Shown here: positions 40,716 through 50,440 of the stretch, one piece after another | Layout: every line of letters starts with the position of its first letter | Numbering within the stretch: the stretch's first letter is position 1 | Assembly: GCA_002633005.1 (NCBI GenBank) | Contig: NMRA01000009.1 | Span: 104,654-166,653, forward strand | Source: Phoronis australis | Lineage: Eukaryota > Phoronida > Phoronidae | DNA length: 62,000 nt | Direction: 5' to 3' | The notes under the pieces: model-generated | What the model saw: only the letters and a program-made list of their open reading frames with translations | Database searches by the model: none | What the model was told of the DNA's origin: nothing | Position numbers and translations under genes: made by a program

Positions 40716-41173
40716 GGCTCTTCCATACTATCGTCGACACGTCAATGTTTTGGGGAGTTAACTCAAGTCCTGGATCGAAGTTAACAGCACCAGCTAACTT
40801 TGCAGTAAACATGTGGATTTAACGGCATAGCGTCGACGCAGCAGTGCAGAATCAACAGTCAACTTTGGGGCCACAATTGAAGGGCAGTGTCGTCACTAAT
40901 AGTTACTTATATTTTGCTTGAATAATCACCAATCGAATTAGACATAACTTTCATATCAAATAGCACATGTAAATGTTCTCAAATTGTCACATTAAAAAAA
41001 TGATAGCGTGCACAGGATACATCAGCGCTACCTTGCGGTTACTTCGACAACGTCACCTACCGTTTACGTCAATGCAGTTAACTACCGAAGCTGGTATGAA
41101 AGGTTCAATTAAGTTCGCAGTTTATGTCGACAATCCACTCATACTGGAGTTAGCTTAAAGTATGAAAAGGACC
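40716..41173. mobile_element. MITE, uninterrupted relative of the 29.8-32.7 kb outer element
   Basis: About 458 bases in the same orientation as the outer element. Shared blocks include ctggatcgaagttaacagc, tcactaatag and aactaccgaagc. Ends resemble GGNCCTTTCATACT. It lacks the hAT-like insert and serves as an empty-site comparison. It lies in TCF intron 1. Confidence 0.8.
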
Positions 41174-43411
41174 ATACTGCGTTACAATTGCCCATTTGCA
41201 AGAACCAGAGACCTGGGCTTGTCCAAAGTCGGTATTGAAACAACCAACAGGACAGGACTATTCCCAAGACCATTGTATGTTATAGGACTAGGGAATCTCT
41301 TTGACCACCACTTTTCAGTATCCTCAACTATTGTGGACAGTGGAGCCTGTACAGAATCAAATAGCACCCTATAACAAAGCAACAATCCACAGTAGGCATT
41401 AGTGTGGTGAATTCATCTTTCTCCACAAATTCTCTGACTGATCTGCTCCTTTCACAACTTTGTCTTAATGGTTCCTGGTCAATATGCCTGCCCAAATAAA
41501 GCATTTGTCTGTGTTAGAAGTATAATAAATTGTCAAATGGATTTTTATCCAATGCACTGTTAAAAACGAATCACTACCAGGTGAATGTAATATGGTAAGT
41601 TAACAAGCAAAAAGGGAGATTATGTAATGCGTGTCTAGAATGGAAGTTATGGAACTATCAATATGCCAACATTAGGGGAAGGTAATTATAAAGATATGAC
41701 CATATCAGTTGTCTCATTTACTTCATAAACCAACACTGCATTGTATAGTTTCATATTTGGTCAGAGCTTTCTCCACATGAGAACATTCAATCAAAAAAGG
41801 TGACATAATCTTGTACTGGCAAACATCAAATGCAATGCCAAGTGACCATTTAAGCTTTTCATAACTGGGTTTCAGAACTGCACCTTCTTTCACTCATAAA
41901 TTTAACAGATAACCGAGACATTTGAAGGGTTCTGAGCTGAGGTGTCCTCAGGTAACTGTCAGTGGGCTGTCACTCAACTATGGCAACCTCATTATTAGGG
42001 AAACCAAATGCATTAATGAAATTCAAAACGTAGAAAGATAGCGTACTGGTGAAAATTTAAATGAGTAGAAATGTTAAATAATAATCACGTTTTATCAATT
42101 ATAAATGCTTTTCATTGACATTTTTTCAAAACCAATTTCCATTCAACTCCTAGTAGAAAATTATTTTGATTTTCTTCAGTGTATCCAGTCAAGAGACATT
42201 TTTCCATTACATATTGACGACAAATTCACTACTGCATTTTTACTTGAAGTTTCAAAAGTTTAGATTTGAAATGGTTCTTCTCAAAACTGTTTTCTGAGCG
42301 AGTCACGAAATGAAATTGTTAAATTTTACATCTTGTTGGTCAGTACTTGGTGAGCCGACTCATGTTCAAGGTGGTCTCATCATCTGATGACTGAAAATTG
42401 CCTCGGGAGCACAGGAAGGACAAAGTTGAGACTTTCTGTCTCACAGATGTTTTAGGGCAGGGCATTCAACCAGGGGGTCAGTTGACCTCATGTTCAATGA
42501 AAGTAATATGGTGGTGGTTCATTGTCCATCTTAAGACTGATCTTGTAAGTTGTGAGACCCAAACCATATGGCAAAGCAAAACCTAGAAAGTATTTGAAGA
42601 CATCATGAGGCAAGAAATACATATTTTTTTTCCTTTATCAACAGAATCAAACATGGAACACCGATCCTTGCCTGTTGGTCATAGCAAGCCAATCCGAACT
42701 GGTGCAAGGAATCTGCCTAATACATCACGGTTAGTGGAATCGCCTATAGTAGCAGTTTTGGGCAAACTGTTGAATGCTGACAAAGTGATTTGTTGACAGT
42801 AACAATCCAAAAATCACACACTGAAAACAATGTTTCCAGTATTTAGCGAGCATGAGCTATTGTCTATGATTTGACAAAGTAACGTTCCAACCTAGACAAC
42901 TATATCCAATATTCAATGAATGCAGAAATAAATGAGTGTTTGTGTCTCAATGTAGAACTAGGCTACCTGTCATGATGCCATTGTATAGCAAACAAATACC
43001 CAATCACATATAACTGCCAACAAATAGCCATGATCATATTGCTCACTGGAGAATCGTCATGTGTTGTGGTCGATGGTCACTGATTTTGTGAGTGAGAGAA
43101 CTAGATACTCGAGCCACCAAATAATGGGCTTGTTCAGTAATTGACTGGTTTTCAAAATCAGGCACCATCACGTCCGAACTGTAACCAAAAATAGGACCGC
43201 CACTTCTAATTACACTAACAGTCTAAAATTTTGACAGCAACTGGTCAACTCAGCCTCATGTCAGGCGACATTGAAACTTCGACTGATGTAAATTCTGAGT
43301 CAGACTCAACAAGCACAAAAAGCCAGAGTGCAGCTTTGATATGAGCTCTGTGCCCTCGTGGCCAATTTATCTCCGATGTGAGTAACTGTGGTAAACTTCA
43401 CAATGCACTAC

Positions 43412-43564
43412 CTCTTCCGTTTCAATGACCAAGCCGATTTTGTCTTCTCTGAGATTTTCCGACACTCGTTGTTCGTCGTCGCCTTCATCGTGTTCATGAT
43501 GATATACTTTCACTTCATCAGTAGAAGCTAGATCATCTCCGCCGCCCGAATTCACGTGCGGCAT
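43412..43564 (-). CDS. TCF7L2-like: TCF/LEF exon 1: beta-catenin-binding domain
   Basis: This exon encodes 51 codons from ATG at 43564. The protein opens MPHVNSGGGDDL, continues STDEVKVY, then a histidine-rich HHEH, then DEGDDEQRVSEN, and ends VIETEE. The M-P, G-G-D-D-L and D-E blocks and the acidic D-E-G run are the beta-catenin-binding signature of TCF/LEF. The S-T-D-E-V-K form resembles fly pangolin. Asp16 and Glu17 keep the positions of the human contact residues. The start is secure: an in-frame TGA lies at 43583-43585 and the context is ccaccagaATG with A at -3. The donor gtagtg follows GAAGAG, phase 0. Open frame runs past the donor but loses similarity there. Confidence 0.95.
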
Positions 43565-44340
43565 TCTGGTGGCTAAAAGCGTTCACAGTAATCTAACTAA
43601 ATTCGCCAGCTCAATCACACACACGTTTGAGAATCCGCCATCGACTTGTGACAATAATATAACTGGTCGTAAAAGCGTGAGCGTATATTCAACTTCGACT
43701 ATTTTCGCCCCAGTGATCAGCCAATCAAATTGCTCGCCGGAAGTATATCAATTTGCGCTCGGCTCGTTGGTTTCAGGTAATCGCTTGAAGGGAACTCGCC
43801 ATCAATCACCATCAGCTGTCACTTGGATGCCGAACTTCGTTGTAGTTGTTAAGTTTAGGCGATGTATATAACTTTGCCATGAATTCAAACATGGAATTAG
43901 AATGGACTGCTGAAAGTAAACCACTGTATTTTATGTTTTTCCTCGCTTCATGATAATTACTCAAAAATCAACAGTCAGTCGAATTCGGATACAGGCATTT
44001 TTCGAAACCATACCAAATTTGTCCTCGTTCTAAAATAGAACGCTCATATGAATGTCAGACACCATTTTCGTTAATAAATTGGAAATAATGGTCTGATGCC
44101 TTCATGGTAACGTTTTTTTTTTACAGAGGAGTCCAAACGTAGACTTAAGCCAAATAATACGACTGGTCGTAAATCTGCGGGTTTAGACTATATAACGACT
44201 TGAAACAGGTCTTCGTTTTTGTCTTGAAATCTCTATTGTCAATCGAACGGCTTTGCCAAGTAGGGTATAACACTCGACCTAATGATGGTACATGATGGGA
44301 AAGGTAAACAAACATTTTGTGCCGCTATTCATAATGCGCG
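43565..44340 (-). promoter_or_regulatory. Probable TCF promoter and 5' UTR
   Basis: This stretch lies directly upstream of the TCF start codon. It is richer in CpG than its surroundings and free of obvious repeats up to the palindrome at 44.7 kb. A CCAAT element (43721-43725 on the plus strand, ATTGG on the minus strand) sits about 157 nt above the ATG. A 100-codon plus-strand frame at 43569-43871 has no recognisable domain and is probably chance. The transcription start cannot be placed from sequence. Confidence 0.4.
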
Positions 44341-44712
44341 CAGTGTTTTGGCGAAATTCCTTTGATGTTGCCGACAATCATGTAATCGTTTCCCAGAAAT
44401 CTCTCGTGGGTTAGAATAGCTACTGACATTAACGCTAAATAGAGAAAATTTATTTTTGTTATTTTCAACGTTATTTCCTTAACACTGCAAAATAACGTGG
44501 ACAAAATCGAACGCCCAAGATTGAACTTGAGGCCAATTAGCCAAGGAGACGATTCTGAAGCCAACAACATAGACACTTTGCAGAAGGCGGCACTCTTTGA
44601 TCTTGTCGGCATCTCCTTTTATGTCCTTATAAGGCAGTCTGGCAAACCAATACTTAAAACAGCGACACCTTTAGTTCATACGGTACATCGATTTTTTCAG
44701 CCTATGTACGGT

Positions 44713-44785
44713 GATGCGAGTTTTAACTCGCATCAGACGCGTGGACCGTGCTATTAAAATAGCACGGTCCACGCGTCTGATGCGA
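44713..44785. repeat. Near-perfect 58-bp palindrome with an overlapping hairpin
   Basis: The arms 44728-44755 and 44758-44785 are perfect 28-base inverted copies separated by only aa; the arm contains cagacgcgtggaccgtgcta. The left arm also pairs with the preceding gatgcgag (44713-44720), forming a smaller hairpin with ctcgcatc. No function is assigned. Confidence 0.97.
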
Positions 44786-44792
44786 AACACGA

Positions 44793-45025
44793 GGCCCGTT
44801 CCAAGAAACTGACCCAAGTTCATTTTGTCTTAAGATTTGTCTCAACTTCCAAACTTTGAAACTTCCACATAAGGAAAATTAGTCAAAATTAAGACAAAAC
44901 TTAAGTAAATAAGTCAAACTTCTAAGATCATTCTGAAACGGATTTGAACCAAGTTTAAGTTTTATCTTAAAATTGACTGAAATTTAAGATTTGTCTTAGC
45001 TATGTCAATTTTCTTGGAACGGGCC
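44793..45025. mobile_element. 233-bp MITE with GGCCCGTTCCAAGAAA inverted ends
   Basis: The 16-base terminal inverted repeats are perfect, and imperfect inverted similarity (aagacaaatcttaa-like) extends inward. No coding capacity and no clear target duplication. The end sequence resembles PIF/Harbinger or ISL2EU types, but the class is uncertain. Confidence 0.85.
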
Positions 45026-45297
45026 GCTTGGCTTATAGAACAGGAGTTCATTGTCCTGAATAATGCTTTCCTTTCATTTTTTTCTCAATTAGTTCTTACT
45101 TTGCACATTGCCATAGGTGCAGTCGAGTGTCCATCACTGCATAAGTTCCAAGCGGGACCTCGTGGGTCATTTTTCCGATTTTTAATATGACAAATCTGAA
45201 ATGGGGTAACACGATTGTCTCCGAATCCCTAAGAACATTAACGATCGCCTGAGTTTTTGCGCACTAGGGGTCACAGCTAGGCCGACTGTAATATAAC

Positions 45298-45455
45298 GAT
45301 ATGTACATGGGCGGCGCACTATAGGGGGTTGGCAGGGGGGCTATAGTCCCCCCACTTTTGTCAGTGCTCCGGCACCCATGGTCTATGGATGGTGCACCAC
45401 AGGGGATCTGGGGGCACTATAGCTCCCCCCCTTTTTTTCAGTGCTGCGCCGACCG
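45298..45455. repeat. Two diverged copies of a G/C-tract repeat
   Basis: The phrase ggggggctatagtcccccc forms a hairpin in the first copy. The second copy reads gggggcactatagctccccc. Both are followed by ctttt and tcagtgct. Probably part of a degraded transposon end. Confidence 0.75.
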
Positions 45456-47019
45456 TGATGTAATTTGTTTCTAATTACTATCTGTGCTCGTTGTGTGGTT
45501 CAGAATACTTCAGTCTAACTTTCAAAGGTCTATTTGATCGAATGAAATATGCATGGATCAAGCAAGTAGCCAGCCTTGAGTGGGGGGTGGGGATCGAATG
45601 TCTAGAACGGTAGACCTTTGATATTTTGCGTCGGTAAGGCCTCTGACACAGTTTAATTAGCCAGGTTAATCTGTATACACGACGATGACTCTCAGTTGTA
45701 TGTTCCTGAGATAAGACGGAACTTGTAATACCAGAAATGAGGATGCTGTGACGCAAAGAACGGGACTGACACAAATTCGAACGTAATGTGGTCCAGAAAG
45801 AGAACGTTCTCGCGTTACCTACTGCCAAATTTCAAATCAGTCATGCTTAAATGAGTGATTACTCCTCATTACATACTCGGATGGAAATATGAAGTTTAGT
45901 CAGAGAATGACTTGACGAAATTGTTTATCTGGTTGTATTTTTGCGCGTTACTTAAGTTAATTGCTTACATTACTGGAAATGGGAACATCCCGCTATTTCG
46001 AAGGTTTACTACTTAGAAGGATAATTGCTCCAAAAATATCTAAACTTTCAGACTCAGGTGTAATTTTTATACTTCTACATGCAAAAATAAACTATACTTC
46101 GGTTATTAGATGCACCCTTCCCGAAAACAACGCCCGGGTACTCAATCACTTACTTTGGATTTCATGTAAACGGTGACCACCGTCTAACTGGCCAGTACAA
46201 CTACAGACGGTGGGCACTGTCTAGGTTCATTTTCAATGACTGCAGGGGTATACCCAGATTTCAAAACCCCGCTCGTCAGCTGGGCGAGTGAGCCAGAAAA
46301 TCTACTTGCCCAGCCCAAACATCAGTCGCCAGGCCGTTTCGCGTCGGTCACCACAAACTTGCTGTCAGTGTCAATAAAAACGATTGTTTCGTGCGTTGAT
46401 GTCGCCATCTACTAGAGCTAGTATCCCTTTTAGAAAATGCAGAATTCCTACCAAGAAACTTTCGAGGTCAATAAATTCCCAGCAACGCAACACGTAGCCT
46501 TGGCGCAAAGCTATATACTATTATGCAGCTTCGCGCGGATGTGGCTAAAAAATGACCAGATAAAATCTGACATGAAATAAGTGTCATTAAAAACTACATT
46601 CTTCCTTGAGTACACTAAATTATTTACCGTTGTATAAAAAATTGGCGTTCTACCGTTATTATTCTTCTAAAATTGCGGCACGTTCTTTTGCGTCGGCTTT
46701 CGGCACCGTTATGCGTCATCCATTGGCCATGCAGTTTCTTTTTTCGCCAATTCTTCAATCAACTATTGCTCTTTCACGAGGTTGCGTACACGTCACAACT
46801 AATTATCGCAATTTGTTTCACTTCATTATCAGTTTTTAATATTTTAACAACAGCAAATGGAATTTCAGAACAAATTTTGCAGCTTCGAAGCTGTCATCAT
46901 CTCTCGAGAGATGTCGCAAAAACTTTAGGAAATGGCGCGTGCGCCAGTCACGAGAGTACTGTTTTCAAAACGACGAAATAAATTTCCTTGTAACAAAAGG
47001 AGGAAAATTACGCAAGAAA

Positions 47020-47776
47020 AATATAGATTATTACATGGCGAAGTCGTTATCCCCCGTTATCTAGAGCCCGAGTGGATTTTGGAGAATTATCGCCCCTCGA
47101 TCTACCTTTCTCGACTCGCCTCGGCTTTGTAACTACTTTCTATGTCAGAGGCCCGGGGTCGGAGGTCGTGACCTTTTAAGAAAAGCCGAGCTATTTTTGT
47201 CAAATAATGCTTATACTCAAAACCAATTGGAAATTAAAACAAAATAGAAATGAAGTGAATCTCTAAATTAAGGTTAAGCAACTATTATAGCTTAAAACAC
47301 GTTTTTTACACGCTAAGCTTCGACCGGGAAATTATCGTCTGCTAAAGTAGGTTACCACTGGTAACTGAATATAATTCTCAAGTCAAAGATCCTGACGACA
47401 CGATATCCGCATTCAAACTGGAGGTCGGTGATTTACAAGTAAGAGGACATGAGAGAAAAATTTCACTGAATTAAGATATCATTTTTATGGAAATTATGTG
47501 TCTTATTTTTCGTAGCGTATAAGTACATTACAATGCGGTTTGTTGAACGTGCGATTATTGCGCGTGCTCATTTAGTATTCTATTTTATTTTCACTCTTGA
47601 TGACGTCAGTCGCTGCGTGGTGTAGTGGTTAAAGTCGGCGATAAGCTATACCAAGGTCCCCGGTTCGACTCCGTCCTCGGTTTCCCGCCAAATCGTTATC
47701 TCACTAGTGAGATAACTTTATGGGTTATTACACAGTTTTATCTGCCATTTGACGCTAATATTGTGGTATAATGACG
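47020..47776 (+). repeat. Dispersed repeat D, copy 1, with tRNA-like segment
   Basis: About 750 bases matching 58145-58948 in the same orientation. Both start tatagattattaca[tc]ggcg and share long blocks such as aagcttcgaccgggaaa. A tRNA-like segment sits near the right end (47612-47682): box A gtggtgtagtggttaaag, box B ggttcgactcc. It lies inside the reversed T block and is probably a retrotransposed or mobile composite. Confidence 0.8.
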
Positions 47777-47791
47777 TTTATTAGATTGTTC

Positions 47792-48111
47792 AATAAAACA
47801 ACAAGAATTGATAAACTGAAATTTTCGGATATAATAATGTCCTTCGTCAACAGAATGGGAAATAAAGTAAAAGTAAACACTATATGACAATTGACATTTA
47901 AGATGTGGCGTAATGAAATGTCAATTGTCATATAGTGTTTGATTTTACTTTATTTCTGTTTCTGTTGACGAAGGACATTATTATATCCGAAAATTTCAGT
48001 TGATCCATTCTTGTTGTTTTATTTACCTATTTATAGTCTACATTTCGTGAAACAACAGTATCCTTGGGAGGATCTGGATCGCCTTATTTAGTTTCAGATT
48101 TATTTTCTAAG
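47792..48111. mobile_element. Foldback insertion flanked by an 11-bp direct repeat
   Basis: ttagattgttc occurs immediately before (47781-47791) and after (48112-48122). Inside, 47792-48024 is a palindrome: aataaaacaacaagaat at the left returns inverted as attcttgttgttttatt. Arms are about 100 bases. An 11-bp duplication would suit a Mutator-like element, but 87 bases beyond the palindrome are unexplained. Confidence 0.7.
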
Positions 48112-49089
48112 TTAGATTGTTCTTCACTTAAACTGCTGTAACGAGCAAGGTGATTGTCGGTTAACTCCATCGCCGGCCTTTAGCTCGACATTCTGAAACT
48201 AGTTTCAGAACTTCCCGGGCTGTGTGCACTTTCGAGGTCTGTCGGATATCATCGCACAGTGGCACCCACAGTTGTAGCCAGTCAGCTAGCTGTATGAAGA
48301 CTATCGTCAAAATAAAGCTAGGTACCACTGCGTGTTAATTTTCCATAGACTCCGAAATTGCACACAGCCAGGGTAGTTCTGCTCGTCACCTTGCCGTGAA
48401 ACTTGTTTCAACATGTGAAGCTCAAGACCGGGCAGGGTGCATGCAAAATCTGCGAATCAACCGACACTCACTTTACCCGTTACAACTGTATAAAGTGAAA
48501 AACAGTGCGATAAACGTCATTTTCTTGCGTCATTCTCGACCTTTGTAACAATGAAAAATATGTTGTCATTTTGAAAACAGTACGCTCTTGTCACACGCAC
48601 GCGCCATTTCCTAAATTTTTGCAACAACTTCGCAGCAGCAAAGTTTGTTCTGAAATTCGGTTTTTCGGTATCGAAATTCTAAAAACTTATAATGAAGTGA
48701 AAGCAGTTCCAATAATTTATTGTCACGTGTGACGCAACCTCGTTGATTGAAGAATCGGAGAAAAAAGAAACTGGCTCGTAGGTGACGCAATATTTCACGG
48801 CGCCGAAAACCGACGCAGAAGATCGCTCCACAAATTTAGCAGCAGAATAACGGGTAGAACGCCATTTTTTTCCAACACCGTTAAATAATTTAGTTTACTC
48901 AAGGAAGACTTTAGTTTTTAATGATACTAATTTTGTGGCAGATTTCATCTTACCACTTTTTTACCCACATCCGCGCAAAGCTGTATATTTAGTATACCGT
49001 ACCGAGGCTAAGTGGTACCTAGATAGGCTGTATTTTGACAAAGTCTTCATACACTAGCTAGCTGGGTGGCCGGCTACGCAAGACGATAC

Positions 49090-49402
49090 CAGGGGCGGAT
49101 CCAGGATTTTGAGTTAGGGGGCAGGGCACAGGAATAACCAGAATTTCGGCAGATGCGCGCGCCCAGCCTAAAATGTAGGGATACAGAGGTCTCGAATTTC
49201 TTGGATTGTGAACCTTTTGACTAAAAAAAAAACGGTAAACGGGGTTTGTTCAGGGTCTATAAATTGTTTATTAACCCCCGAGCCCCCCCCCTGGCTGCGA
49301 ACCGTGCGCGTCAGCAATTCGCACCCGAACTGCCACATGGTATGTGGTAGAATTTTAGGGGGGTTCATGGCCCCCTTGTCCCCCCCCCTAAATCCGCCAC
49401 TG
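49090..49402. mobile_element. 313-bp hAT-like MITE with 5-bp target duplication
   Basis: The left end is CAGGGGCGGATCCAGG; the reversed right end is CAGTGGCGGATTTAGG. gatac flanks both sides (49085-49089 and 49403-49407). The related copy near 11690-11715 has the same flanking DNA without the insert, confirming both boundaries and the duplication. Confidence 0.9.
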
Positions 49403-50440
49403 GATACGTCATCTAACACAGTAACTACATTTTATTTAAAATTGCATGCCGCCGGTCTTCTGTGTGTTGACGCCAGGGCGGCCGTCCTTTCTACCTTCTT
49501 TTGTTTTTCTCATAGTCTGCATGATGGTTTTTTTTTACCGCCGTAGTTTACTTAGATGGCGGGCGAACTCTTCCCAAAAACATCACATTGACAAATTAAA
49601 ATGAAAACACCCAAGACGATAGCACGTGCATCAGTTGTGCACAACTCAACGTGCGTCTGCCTCGTGTGTGGACTAGAACAGTTTTCAAGGGGTGGGGTAT
49701 TCATTGTCTTGCTAGTGGCCACACCGAGTAACGTTGTGCTGTACTGTACTGCTAAATCATATGGCTGGACCAATATACGGAAAAATAACCTTTGCACCTG
49801 TAAATCTTATGGCCGCACCAAATAGAATCTACACGATCAATCTAGCTAGCTAAGAAATTGAGACATTTTATTTTGGTAATAACGATAACAAGGACAATGA
49901 TTGTATTTATATGTGATTTCAATGTTATTAATTATTAATCAATCTTGGCTAAAATTACACTGTACAATAAGAAGTCAGTTCCAATTAAGAAATATGGCAT
50001 TTCACTCTCTGTGACCACACGGAACCGTCCTCCGCCTTCCCTCCCTTTTTCTTAATTTCGGACCAGTCCACAAATTCCTTTGGGCACGACCACACGCTGT
50101 GACCTTTTGTATGCAGTAGACAAGACGCAAAGGTGAACATCTAGGCCAACTGCTCGCTGGTACCCTACGTCCCTAACCAGCACGCTCGCTCTGACCACCT
50201 AGCGACTGAATAGGTAGGAGCGCACTGCATCGATGTTTTTTACTGCTGGAGCACAGAGACGCGGACCAAACTTAACCTTAAATTCGCAATAAAAACAGCA
50301 CAAAGAAGAGAATTTATTTATTTTCATCTCGGAAATAATAGAGCGTTTATTGCTCGCTGAGAATTCGCTCACCGCCACACAAATTTTTCTTGCATTGGCG
50401 ACTGGGTGAGTGGCTAAGAATATAATGTGCATGCGAAATT

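Larger units (their letters stand above)
40103..43411 (-). other. TCF intron between exons 1 and 2
   Basis: A 3.3-kb intron. It holds a two-copy 41-bp tandem repeat (40568-40650) and the MITE at 40716-41173. Around 43175-43205 there is a small remnant of the ACCGCC-type inverted ends seen at 33.0 kb. The rest is unremarkable AT-rich DNA. Human TCF genes have further short exons in this part; none was recognised here. Confidence 0.7.
38779..43564 (-). other. TCF7L2-like: TCF/LEF transcription factor gene, 5' part (three coding exons)
   Basis: This is the span of the visible TCF exons: 43564-43412, 40102-40051 and 38882-38779 on the minus strand. They join in phase into 103 residues from the start codon. 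TCF/LEF proteins bind DNA through an HMG box and recruit beta-catenin through the N-terminus encoded here, which makes them the nuclear output of Wnt signalling. Most invertebrates have a single gene equally related to the four vertebrate paralogues, so TCF7L2-like describes its position beside VTI1A rather than strict one-to-one orthology. The middle region, HMG box and C-clamp are not visible and should lie below position 1 or in exons I could not find. Confidence 0.9.
46250..50440. mobile_element. Rearranged cluster of H/T repeats (inverted T pair plus reversed H)
   Basis: In order: T reversed (46250-48245, interrupted by later insertions), T forward (about 48260-49050) and H reversed (49058-50440, itself interrupted at 49090-49402). 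The two T blocks meet head to head near 48245-48260, giving a long palindromic structure. The H part matches 11735-10720 closely, including the phrase aacagttttcaaggggtggg. No intact transposase frame was found; apparent frames such as 49601-49825 are conserved only because the copies are similar. Confidence 0.7.

Noticed and set aside
43569-43871. 100-codon plus-strand frame opposite the TCF promoter
   Set aside because: No domain and no splice context. Its ATG lies 5 bases from the divergent TCF start, so it is most likely chance in a CpG-richer promoter.
45478-45828. 116-codon minus-strand frame
   Set aside because: Basic and serine-rich with no domain pattern or splice context, and surrounded by degraded repeats; treated as chance.
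47612-47682. Possible functional tRNA gene
   Set aside because: Box A and box B are present, but the acceptor and anticodon stems do not pair well. The same segment recurs at 58.8 kb inside a larger repeat, so it is a tRNA-derived repeat module.
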